Assembly (NCBI RefSeq): GCF_011090385.1
Contig: NZ_SEWW01000008.1
Span: 62,001 to 126,000, forward strand
DNA: 64,000 nt
Direction: 5' to 3'
From: Aquirufa beregesia
GTDB lineage: Bacteria > Bacteroidota > Bacteroidia > Cytophagales > Spirosomataceae
How positions within the stretch are numbered: the stretch's first letter is position 1; each line of letters starts with the position of its first letter. Positions 1 to 7,489 of this stretch are shown here, in pieces. Under the pieces are notes generated by a model that was given only the letters and a program-made list of their open reading frames with translations, did no database searches and was not told the origin of the DNA. The position numbers and the translations under genes are program-made.

Positions 1-42
1 ACTAAATCAGGTCGAGGATTAATCGACATAGCTAGCAAATAA
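1..42 (+). CDS. 3' end of an upstream coding region (partial)
   Basis: Frame 1 is open from the first base and ends at TAA (40-42), one base before the next gene's ATG. The 13 visible residues end in SGRGLIDIASK. In relatives nusB often lies just upstream of this YtxH/DUF1573/yajC/coaE run, so a NusB tail is possible, but too little is visible to recognise it. Confidence 0.4.
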   Translation, partial: TKSGRGLIDIASK

Positions 43-43
43 T

Positions 44-343
44 ATGAGTAGATCATCAAAATCCTTTTGGGCATTTGTCGTAGGAGCTGCCACAGGTGCT
101 ATTATTGGAATTTTATATGCCCCAGATAAAGGTGAGAACACCCGTAATAAATTGTATTTTCAGTTAAACAAATACAGAGAGCAATTGAAACAATTGATCA
201 ATGATATTGTAGAAGGCAAGGAAGTACCTGAAACATTAGCTAAATCAGAAGGTAAAAAGGTAGTAAATGACACTAAAGTTAAAGCTGAAAAGTTGTTAGA
301 GGATGTGGAAAAAATGATGAGTCAGATTAAAGCTAAGCCTTAA
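44..343 (+). CDS. YtxH domain-containing membrane-anchored protein
   Basis: Small protein of 99 residues with one N-terminal membrane segment (about residues 8-26, rich in A/G/I/V) followed by the YtxH signature 'YAPDKGENTR' and a lysine/glutamate-rich coiled-coil-like tail. YtxH proteins are general-stress or envelope-associated proteins of unknown biochemical role; the tail should lie in the cytoplasm. The ATG comes one base after the stop of the preceding frame, and its own stop is one base before the next ATG, so it sits inside an operon with the DUF1573 lipoprotein, yajC and coaE. Family assignment is good; function is not known. Confidence 0.8.
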   Translation: MSRSSKSFWAFVVGAATGAIIGILYAPDKGENTRNKLYFQLNKYREQLKQLINDIVEGKEVPETLAKSEGKKVVNDTKVKAEKLLEDVEKMMSQIKAKP

Positions 344-344
344 C

Positions 345-782
345 ATGAAGTATTTCATTGCCTTATGCTTTTTATGTCTCTTATCTTGTACCAACAAACA
401 AAAAGAGGCTAGAAATTCAACGGAAGAATCCATTCCTATGGAATTGAGACCTTCAGTGGAAAAGCATCCTGTCATGAAATTTGACCAGCCCGTAGTTTAC
501 CTAGGGAAAATTACTGAAGGCGATAGTATCTCGTATACCTTTCATTTCAAAAATGAAGGAAATATGCCTTTAAAGATTTTAACAGTGAATGCTTCTTGTG
601 GATGTACTACCCCGAAATGGAGCAAAGAATTAGTTATGCCTGGAAAAAAAGGCTTCATCAAAGTAAGTTTTGATTCTAAAGGCAAAGAAGGTAAAGTACA
701 AAAAACCGTTACCGCCTATTGTAATACGATGCCGTCCGACAATATGGTAGCATTTAAAGTAGAAATTGACAGAAAAAAATAA
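345..782 (+). CDS. DUF1573 domain lipoprotein
   Basis: A 145-residue protein with a lipoprotein signal peptide (lipobox LLSC, Cys15) and a single DUF1573 domain. That domain is an immunoglobulin-like beta sandwich with the typical 'F.F.NEGN.PL.I..V.ASCGCT.P.W' core; the SCGCT cysteines are conserved in the family. Such proteins are very common in Bacteroidota, anchored in the envelope facing the periplasm, and their role is unknown (related to ASPM/SPD-2/Hydin-like folds). The gene lies between the YtxH gene (1-base gap) and yajC (17-base gap) and is probably co-transcribed with them. Confidence 0.85.
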   Translation: MKYFIALCFLCLLSCTNKQKEARNSTEESIPMELRPSVEKHPVMKFDQPVVYLGKITEGDSISYTFHFKNEGNMPLKILTVNASCGCTTPKWSKELVMPGKKGFIKVSFDSKGKEGKVQKTVTAYCNTMPSDNMVAFKVEIDRKK

Positions 783-799
783 TTAATAAACGAACAACT

Positions 800-1090
800 A
801 TGGCTAACAATCCTCAAATCATGCAAATCCTCCTTTTCGGTGGAATCTTTGTCGTGTTTTATTTTTTCATGATTCGTCCGCAACAAAAAAAGGCGAAAGA
901 AGCGAAAAAATTTATTGATGAATTAAAAACAGGTGATAAAGTAGTAACCATTGGCGGAGTACATGGAACAGTGGTTTCCATTCGTGAAAAAACTTTGGTA
1001 GTAGAGATTGACTCTAGCAAAGGTGTTCGCGTGGTTTTTGAAAAATCAGCTGTTTCAAAAGATGCTTCTTCTCGCTTAACAGAAGAGTAA
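800..1090 (+). CDS. yajC: Preprotein translocase subunit YajC
   Basis: A 96-residue protein with one N-terminal transmembrane helix (about residues 9-25) followed by the family hallmark 'FFMIRPQQKKAKEAKKF' and the small cytoplasmic domain with 'LKTGDKVVTIGGVHG'. YajC associates with SecDF at the SecYEG translocon and assists protein export. Length is normal for the family. It is followed after four bases by coaE; the yajC-coaE neighbourhood is common in Bacteroidota. Confidence 0.95.
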   Translation: MANNPQIMQILLFGGIFVVFYFFMIRPQQKKAKEAKKFIDELKTGDKVVTIGGVHGTVVSIREKTLVVEIDSSKGVRVVFEKSAVSKDASSRLTEE

Positions 1091-1094
1091 ACCT

Positions 1095-2516
1095 ATGGAA
1101 AAAAGCCTTCGACCTCTTTTAGGTATCACAGGCGGTATGGGATCCGGCAAATCAATCATTTGTCGGATTTTTGCTTGTCTAGGCATTCCCATTTTTGAAG
1201 CCGACAAGGTAGCCCACCAATTGATTGAAAGCAATCCAATCATTCAACAAAAACTCATTGGCATATTTGGCCCTGAAAGCTTTGATGCTCAAGGTGCTTA
1301 TAATCGAGTCTTCATTCGAAGCAGAGTTAAAAATAACCCCGATTTATTAGCTGCTTTAAACCACATCATTCACCCTGCTGTTCGAGAGGCGCTTCAGCAA
1401 TGGGCTCAGATCCCTAGCTCTGCTCCCTTCAAATTGTATGAGGCAGCCCTATTGACGAATAAAAACAAACCAGACTATATACACCACTTAATTGCCGTGG
1501 AATGCCCCATGAATGAGCGCATCGAACGATTACAAAAACGAAACCATTTAACCTTTGAAGACAACATGAAACTTTTACAAAACCAACCAAGTTCAGAGCA
1601 ATATACGGAAGGAGCTGACTTGGTTATCCATAATGGCAAAAACGACCGCGTTTGGCCACAAGTAGAGGCCATTTTCAAACGCTTATCCATCATCTTGATT
1701 GCCTTATTACTTTTCAGTCAAACAAGCATAGGGCAGATTAAAGCCATGACTTTCAATATCCGCATGGATACCAAATCAGATGGTATTAATCAATGGTCCA
1801 ATCGCAAGGACCACTGCGCTGAATTAGTCAAATATCATCAAGCTGATATTATAGGCATGCAGGAAGCTTTTATTCATCAAATTAAAGATTTTGCTGAAAG
1901 ATTACCGGGCTTTGCCTGGTTTGGACGGGGACGTGACGACGGAAAAGAGGAAGGTGAATTTTCTCCCTTGTTTTACAATACCAAGAAATTCAAAATTCTG
2001 GAACAAAAGACATTTTGGTTATCGGATTCTTGCGACAAAGTAGGTTTTGGCTGGGATGCGGCCTGCCGACGTGTCGTAACCTGGGGGCATTTTCAAGATT
2101 TGAAAACAAAAAAGAAATTCTATGTTTTCAATACCCACTTTGACCATTTGGGCAAAGTAGCCCGCAGAGAAAGTGCCAAATTAGTATTGGCTAAAATCAA
2201 AGAAATCGCGAAAAACAACCCTGTTATTTTATTAGGAGATTTTAATGCCAAGCCAGATGATGAACCTATTCAAATCTTGGTAGACCCTAAGAACCCTGAC
2301 CGATTAACGAATTCCGAAAGCATCAGCCAAAAGGGACATTATGGTCCTAAAAACTCATTCAATGCCTTCAAAGAAGAAAGAGAAAACAGTCAAATCGATT
2401 ATATTTTCGTGAAAAATGGAGTTCGTTGTGAACAACATGCCACCCATACAGAGACATGGTCAAATCGTTATCCTACGGACCATTTCCCTGTCAGTGCCAC
2501 CCTCCTAATCCCTTAA
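1095..2516 (+). CDS. coaE: Fusion of dephospho-CoA kinase (CoaE) with an exo/endonuclease/phosphatase-family domain
   Basis: A single uninterrupted frame of 473 codons. Residues 1 to about 197 are a full CoaE (dephospho-CoA + ATP to CoA, last step of CoA synthesis): P-loop GGMGSGKS at 13-20, 'FEADKVAH' and 'IHPAVRE'. Residues about 198-212 are strongly hydrophobic and end like a signal-peptide cleavage site ('QTSIGQ'). The rest is an EEP metallophosphoesterase domain with 'MTFNIR', 'GMQEA', 'LLGDFNAKPDD', 'QIDYIFVK' and 'TDHFPVSA'. The two are normally separate, one cytosolic and one exported. Codon 193 is ATT (1671-1673), exactly where the ATG of a secreted EEP ('xFKRLSII...') would sit, so either a true fusion has formed or the EEP is also started at a non-canonical or later codon. 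A sequencing error is the alternative. Confidence 0.85.
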   Translation: MEKSLRPLLGITGGMGSGKSIICRIFACLGIPIFEADKVAHQLIESNPIIQQKLIGIFGPESFDAQGAYNRVFIRSRVKNNPDLLAALNHIIHPAVREALQQWAQIPSSAPFKLYEAALLTNKNKPDYIHHLIAVECPMNERIERLQKRNHLTFEDNMKLLQNQPSSEQYTEGADLVIHNGKNDRVWPQVEAIFKRLSIILIALLLFSQTSIGQIKAMTFNIRMDTKSDGINQWSNRKDHCAELVKYHQADIIGMQEAFIHQIKDFAERLPGFAWFGRGRDDGKEEGEFSPLFYNTKKFKILEQKTFWLSDSCDKVGFGWDAACRRVVTWGHFQDLKTKKKFYVFNTHFDHLGKVARRESAKLVLAKIKEIAKNNPVILLGDFNAKPDDEPIQILVDPKNPDRLTNSESISQKGHYGPKNSFNAFKEERENSQIDYIFVKNGVRCEQHATHTETWSNRYPTDHFPVSATLLIP

Positions 2517-2556
2517 ATCGATTTGGGTTTTATGACCTCAAATTGTAACTTGCAGT

Positions 2557-4353
2557 ATGGAAAATTTTATTGTTTCTGCTCGAAAATACCGTCCTACCCA
2601 GTTTGATTCTGTGGTAGGTCAAAGCCACATTACCACGACACTGAAGAATGCCATCAAGTCGAATCACTTGGCTCAGGCTTTTTTATTTTGTGGGCCTAGA
2701 GGGGTGGGTAAAACCACTTGTGCGCGTATTTTAGCCAAAACAATTAACTGTGAAAATCAAAGTCCCGATGGTGAAGCCTGTGGAACTTGTTCTTCCTGCC
2801 AGTCTTTCCAAGAAAATACCTCGCTGACCATACATGAGCTCGATGCCGCATCGAATAACTCGGTGGATGATATCCGAAGCTTAATAGACCAAGTTCGTTA
2901 TCCTCCTCAAAATGGACGTTACAAGGTCTACATCATTGATGAGGTTCACATGCTTTCTGCTCAAGCTTTCAATGCCTTTTTGAAAACATTGGAAGAACCT
3001 CCCTCCTATGCCATTTTTATCTTGGCTACAACGGAAAAACATAAAATCTTACCCACCATTTTGTCGCGCTGTCAAATCTTTGATTTTAACCGCATCAAAT
3101 GGCAAGATATGGCCATGCACTTGGCATCCATTGCCGAAAAGGAGCATATCTCGGCCGAACCCGCAGCTTTGGAATTGATTTCCATCAAAGCCGATGGGGG
3201 TTTACGCGATGCTTTGTCGATGTTTGATTTAAATGTCACCTTTTCTACCGACAATACCCTGCGCCATAAAGCTGTCTTAGATAATTTACATATTCTAGAT
3301 AGCGACTATTATTTTAGTCTGACGGATCACTTAGTAGACCAAAACCATACGGCCGTTCTTTTACTTATAGAAGAAATCATGCGAAAAGGTTTTGATGGAA
3401 TGCAGTTCATTTCAGGGCTCATGGAGCATTTGCGTTTATTATTATATGCCAAAGATCCTAAGACCTTAGCGCTAATGGAAATGAGTGATGAGACCAAGGC
3501 TAAGTTTAAAAAACAGGCGGAATTAACATCTACCTCGTTTTTACTCTCCGCCATGAATATATGTGCGCAATGTGAAGTAAATTATAAAAGTGCCAAGAAT
3601 CCAAGATTGCATTTGGATTTGAGTTTACTGAAAATCAACTACTTAAATTCAGTATTCAAGCCTAAGCAAGCACCTGTGGTGGAGGACAGTGCTGGAAAAA
3701 AGCTTGAGGCTTCGGCCAATCCACCAGTTGAAAATAATGTTGCACAAGTACTAAATACTCCTGTAAAGCAAGAAGCCCCTGAACAGGAAGTCCCAACTCC
3801 ATCCGTAGAAATGAAGGAGGAAAAAATGGAATCTCCTGAAAACATCCAAGCTAGTCCTGCTCCTAGCCGACCAAGTATTCAGTCTACGGGTTTGCGAAGT
3901 GCCAAAAAACTAGTAGAGACCAAACAGGCTGAACAAAAGGAAGCCACTTTGCTGACAAGCAGTGCCACAGGAGCAGAGAACAAATCATTTCAAATAGAAG
4001 ATATTAGTCGGGAATGGGTCCGAATAGCTAAGGCCTATGAAGCCAATCAGGACATCAATAAATTTGTCATGATGAATCGGCCAATTGAACTAATAGGTAC
4101 GGTATTACATCTAAAAGTAGAAAACGAATTACAAATTCAGCAGTTTAATGAAGCCATTCGGATGGAGGTATTAAACCAACTGCGCTCTTCACTACACAAT
4201 TTTGATATTGACATTGAGCTAGACATCCTTATTCAAGAAAAAAGCGACAAAAAAGTATTGTACACCCAATCTGACAAATACGAATACCTTTCTGAGAAAC
4301 ATCCCATTCTAGTAGAAATGAAACAAAGGATGGGCTTGGATTATGAATTTTAA
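2557..4353 (+). CDS. dnaX: DNA polymerase III subunit gamma/tau
   Basis: The 598-residue clamp-loader ATPase subunit. Visible are Walker A GPRGVGKT (46-53), the zinc-binding cysteines Cys65, Cys75, Cys78 and Cys81, the Walker B 'YIIDEVHML', the sensor 'SRCQIFDF', and 'GGLRDALS'. After the AAA+ and collar domains a P/E/K/S-rich linker (about 375-480) leads to a conserved C-terminal domain (about 485-598), as in Bacteroidota tau proteins that bind the polymerase and helicase. No obvious slippery frameshift site was identified, so whether a short gamma form is made is unclear. The 3' end overlaps the convergent XRE gene by four bases. Confidence 0.95.
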   Translation: MENFIVSARKYRPTQFDSVVGQSHITTTLKNAIKSNHLAQAFLFCGPRGVGKTTCARILAKTINCENQSPDGEACGTCSSCQSFQENTSLTIHELDAASNNSVDDIRSLIDQVRYPPQNGRYKVYIIDEVHMLSAQAFNAFLKTLEEPPSYAIFILATTEKHKILPTILSRCQIFDFNRIKWQDMAMHLASIAEKEHISAEPAALELISIKADGGLRDALSMFDLNVTFSTDNTLRHKAVLDNLHILDSDYYFSLTDHLVDQNHTAVLLLIEEIMRKGFDGMQFISGLMEHLRLLLYAKDPKTLALMEMSDETKAKFKKQAELTSTSFLLSAMNICAQCEVNYKSAKNPRLHLDLSLLKINYLNSVFKPKQAPVVEDSAGKKLEASANPPVENNVAQVLNTPVKQEAPEQEVPTPSVEMKEEKMESPENIQASPAPSRPSIQSTGLRSAKKLVETKQAEQKEATLLTSSATGAENKSFQIEDISREWVRIAKAYEANQDINKFVMMNRPIELIGTVLHLKVENELQIQQFNEAIRMEVLNQLRSSLHNFDIDIELDILIQEKSDKKVLYTQSDKYEYLSEKHPILVEMKQRMGLDYEF

Positions 4354-4655
4354 AAATCAATGGATATGTGAAGTTGACCACCTAGACCTACTTCTACAAT
4401 CTTTTTCAAGGTAAACAATCGGACTTCTTTCACATCATTTTCAATTTTAGAAATATACGATTTAGTAGTACCTACTTTCATGGCCAATTCTTCTTGGGTT
4501 AATCCCTGATTTTTTCTGGCTTCTTTAAGTATATGTTCCAATTTGAAATATTGAAAACCCACATCGAAATCATATCTTGAAATATCATCTGGATTTCCAG
4601 TATTTAATTCCACCAACTGTTCCAAATTCACAAATTCACTCTTATTCGCTTTCAT
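4350..4655 (-). CDS. XRE-family helix-turn-helix protein (HigA-like orphan antitoxin)
   Basis: A 101-residue DNA-binding protein. The helix-turn-helix is clear: 'LKEARKNQGLTQEELAMKVGTTKSYISKIEN' spans about residues 43-73 and matches the HTH_3 pattern. The C-terminal 'VGLGGQLHISIDF' is typical of antitoxins that pair with RelE/HigB-like toxins, which lie upstream in such operons. No toxin reading frame is visible in the 155 bases upstream (4656-4810), so this is a lone regulator or the surviving half of a toxin-antitoxin pair. It converges with dnaX with a four-base overlap. Confidence 0.8.
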   Translation of the reverse strand: MKANKSEFVNLEQLVELNTGNPDDISRYDFDVGFQYFKLEHILKEARKNQGLTQEELAMKVGTTKSYISKIENDVKEVRLFTLKKIVEVGLGGQLHISIDF

Positions 4656-4810
4656 AGAATTCTCCGTTTTTATTTATTTCACTTTCACTGAACATTTCAA
4701 CAAAAGAAAATAAATAATATGTCAAATTACTGCAGGAAATGAATGAACATAATAATTATCAAGTAACTGATAATTTAAATAGGTGGAATTTACAAGCTTT
4801 AAAAGGTTAC

Positions 4811-5347
4811 CTAAAACATATCAGATAAAGTCAACATCGTCTTCCAATTTCGCGTAGTAGCAGAAACCTTGAGTTTATTCTCTAAGAAATTATTGCTCAA
4901 CTTCGCATTTCCATACCCCTTAGGTACATACAAATAAACGGCCTGGCCAATGAGTTGATATGTCTCCTCCTGAAAAACAAAACTAGACAATTTCTCTACG
5001 TTTTCAGACAATGGCACGGTCGCCAATAAACTCACGTATAATTTGGCTTCATCTAAATTTTCCAGAGCTAGAAATGGATTTTTAGCCACAATTTGATTCC
5101 AAACCTGGGCATCAAAAACTTGAACATCTACCTCAAATCCAAATCGTTCTAGAATGGCTGATTGAATCTTTTCAATGAGTTCTTTTTCAGAAAAACGCTG
5201 GTCTTGAAAAATCACATTCCCACTTTGAATATAGGTTTGAACAGCTTCAAATCCTAGTGATTCAAACATGGCTTTTAGCTCCACCATTTTGATCATCTTC
5301 TGACCAGACACATTGATTCCTCTCAGCAAGGCAATATAAGTAGTCAT
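4811..5347 (-). CDS. DUF1697 domain-containing protein
   Basis: A 178-residue protein with the DUF1697 opening 'YIALLRGINVSGQKMIKM..LK..FE.LGF' and 'TYIQSGNVIFQ', present in many bacteria and of unknown function. I placed the start at the ATG that begins MTTYIALLRG (5347), since family members start there; an upstream in-frame ATG at 5371 would add eight poorly conserved residues. Monocistronic; the divergent neighbour is a small zinc-ribbon membrane protein. The A/T-rich 155-base stretch between its end and the XRE gene shows nothing recognisable. Confidence 0.85.
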   Translation of the reverse strand: MTTYIALLRGINVSGQKMIKMVELKAMFESLGFEAVQTYIQSGNVIFQDQRFSEKELIEKIQSAILERFGFEVDVQVFDAQVWNQIVAKNPFLALENLDEAKLYVSLLATVPLSENVEKLSSFVFQEETYQLIGQAVYLYVPKGYGNAKLSNNFLENKLKVSATTRNWKTMLTLSDMF

Positions 5348-5436
5348 TAAAATTGAATTAGATATCCACAAAAAAATAAATAATATTGCTAATTTGACTC
5401 ACCATTAATTATCATATAACCAACCACTAAATTGAA

Positions 5437-5733
5437 ATGAAAAGTAAATTCAACTGTCCACATTGCCAAAAACCTCAAAACTTAAAGTATTTATTATACA
5501 TTCATAAAGTAATAAAATGGGAATGCCCCAATTGTAACAAGGAAATTACTCCTAAAAAACTATCTGCTGTGGCAAGTATATTAATAGGAATAAGCTTTTA
5601 CATAACTTGTTATGTGCCTTTGATCATATTTAAATGGAATATTACGAATTCAATTCTATTAGGCGTAATTAGTGGCCTTTTTACCTATTTCATGACACTC
5701 GTATTTTATTACTTTACCAAAGAAATCGAATAA
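5437..5733 (+). CDS. Small zinc-ribbon membrane protein, unknown function
   Basis: A 98-residue protein not assigned to a named family. It has a zinc-ribbon-like N-terminus with two CPxC knuckles (Cys7/Cys10 and Cys30/Cys33), then two predicted transmembrane helices (about 46-66 and 70-92) with a very short tail. The layout suggests a cytoplasmic metal-binding knob on an inner-membrane hairpin. It ends one base before the end of the convergent SnoaL-like lipoprotein gene. The cysteine pattern and hydrophobic segments make it a likely real gene; function cannot be stated. Confidence 0.6.
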   Translation: MKSKFNCPHCQKPQNLKYLLYIHKVIKWECPNCNKEITPKKLSAVASILIGISFYITCYVPLIIFKWNITNSILLGVISGLFTYFMTLVFYYFTKEIE

Positions 5734-5734
5734 A

Positions 5735-6169
5735 TTAAAAATTATCATAATATGTGAAATCCTGGACAATCTTACCGTTTTCAATGCGGAAAATGACAGC
5801 TATTGGCAATTCAAATTTCTTTTGATCGGCTCCTGTACCTGTGGAAACAAACTCCACGGCCACGTGCTTATCCCCAGAGGGATAGACATTCTCCACCTGA
5901 TCATGCACATCCGGAAACTGCTGTTCTAAGCCCGAATACTCCTGCACAAACTGGGCTTTGGTCTTTTTAATCACCTTCATCTCGGAAGTTGGATCTTTAA
6001 ACTCAGCTGAATCAGCATACATCTCCGATAAAGCCTTCCAATCATGCTGATTAAATAAGGTAAAATACTTGTCAATCAGCGCCTTGTTCCTTTCTTCCAT
6101 AGTAGGAGAAGAACTTTGGCATGCCGTAAAAAACAGGCTGAACACAAGTAGAACTAGTATTTGTTTCAT
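5735..6169 (-). CDS. SnoaL/NTF2-like lipoprotein
   Basis: A 144-residue protein with a lipoprotein signal peptide (lipobox FTAC, Cys17) and an NTF2-like fold: 'IDKYFTLFNQHDWKALSEMYADSAEFKDP' is the classic first helix and strand of SnoaL-type domains, and 'PIAVIFRIENGKIVQDFTYYDNF' the last strands. Members range from isomerases to ligand-binding proteins; no catalytic residue set points to a reaction here. Probably anchored in the envelope. It lies downstream of proA on the same strand after 47 bases and may be read from the same transcript. Confidence 0.75.
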   Translation of the reverse strand: MKQILVLLVFSLFFTACQSSSPTMEERNKALIDKYFTLFNQHDWKALSEMYADSAEFKDPTSEMKVIKKTKAQFVQEYSGLEQQFPDVHDQVENVYPSGDKHVAVEFVSTGTGADQKKFELPIAVIFRIENGKIVQDFTYYDNF

Positions 6170-6216
6170 AGAACATTCATTAGAGTGAATTATTAATCCA
6201 TCAGAACACGATCAGT

Positions 6217-7476
6217 TTACTCCCTCACATGCCCATTCCCCACTAGCACCCATTTTTCTGTCACCAATTTCTCCAGAGCAAAAGGCCCCCTAGCATGCAA
6301 TTTCTGGGTTGAAATACCAATCTCAGCCCCTAATTCAAATACACTCCCATCGGTAAATCGGGTGGATGCATTCCAATAAACAGCTGCCGCATCAATGGCT
6401 TGTAAAAAGTAATTCGCCTCTTCTGCATCTTCCGAAATAATGGCTTCCGAATGACGAGAAGAATAATTCGAAATATGTAAAATGGCCTCTTCTGTACTAT
6501 CCACCACTTTAATGGAACAAGCAAAATCCAAAAACTCTCGACCAAAATCCTCCTCGCTAGCCTCGAATAAATAAGGATATGCCTGTGCCTTTAACAGGGC
6601 ATAAGAACGAGGATCGGCATGAATCTTGACGTGATATTGAATAAAATCATCCTGAATCAAACTTAAAAAGCGAGATAATTTACTCGCATGTATGACAATG
6701 GTATCCAATGAATTACAAACGGATGGTCGGGTTACTTTGGCATTGACCACTACCGGTACCGCTTTAGCCAAATCTGCTGTCTCGGCCACGTAAGTATGGC
6801 AAACTCCCGCACCTGTCTCAATGGTAGGCACCAATGATTCTCTACGCACTCGCTGAATTAAAGCATCAGAACCTCTTGGTATGATGACATCAATGTATTT
6901 TATTGCCGTCAATAAGGTGCTCACATGAGCACGATCCGTAGGCAATAAGCGTACTAAATCTTTCGAAAACCCATTTTTTTCCAAGGCTTGGTGAATCAAG
7001 GAAACCAAAAATGAATTACTATTCCAAGCATCCGTTCCACCCCTCAATACGGCAGCGTTTCCTGAGCGAATACATAAGGCTGCCACATCAATGGTGACAT
7101 TGGGTCTAGATTCATAAATTACTCCCACCACACCCAAAGGCACAGCCAGCTTCCGTAAATGTAAACCATTCTTCAGCTGTTTCTCTAAAATAACCTGTCC
7201 AGAGGGATCAGGCAATAACATGATATCCCGTAAACTGTCTGCCAACGATTGGATGCGCTCTTCTGTTAACAACAAACGATCACGCATGGGATTATTGGCA
7301 TCATAATTTGCCAAATCTTGGGCATTCGCTTGAATGATCCCCAATTTGTTTTCTTCCAACAATAAGGCTAAATCAGATAGAATGGTATTTTTCTGATCAC
7401 TGCTTGCCATGGCCAGCGAGATGGCGGCATGTCGGGTAGCGGCTAAGGAAGCTAATAGTTCACTCGTATTTTCCAT
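6217..7476 (-). CDS. proA: Glutamate-5-semialdehyde dehydrogenase
   Basis: A 419-residue gamma-glutamyl-phosphate reductase, the NADPH-dependent second step of proline synthesis from glutamate. Conserved family pieces are visible: 'PLGVVGVIYESRPNVTIDVAALCIRSGNA', 'PRGSDALI', 'ETGAGVCHTYV', the catalytic cysteine in 'RPSVCNSLDT', and 'FTDGSVFELGAEIGIST'. Length is normal. proB, its usual partner, is not in the window. It starts 13 bases after the TolB/barrel gene ends and is the last strongly conserved gene of the long minus-strand run. Confidence 0.95.
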   Translation of the reverse strand: MENTSELLASLAATRHAAISLAMASSDQKNTILSDLALLLEENKLGIIQANAQDLANYDANNPMRDRLLLTEERIQSLADSLRDIMLLPDPSGQVILEKQLKNGLHLRKLAVPLGVVGVIYESRPNVTIDVAALCIRSGNAAVLRGGTDAWNSNSFLVSLIHQALEKNGFSKDLVRLLPTDRAHVSTLLTAIKYIDVIIPRGSDALIQRVRRESLVPTIETGAGVCHTYVAETADLAKAVPVVVNAKVTRPSVCNSLDTIVIHASKLSRFLSLIQDDFIQYHVKIHADPRSYALLKAQAYPYLFEASEEDFGREFLDFACSIKVVDSTEEAILHISNYSSRHSEAIISEDAEEANYFLQAIDAAAVYWNASTRFTDGSVFELGAEIGISTQKLHARGPFALEKLVTEKWVLVGNGHVRE

Positions 7477-7489
7477 GAATTAATGTAGG

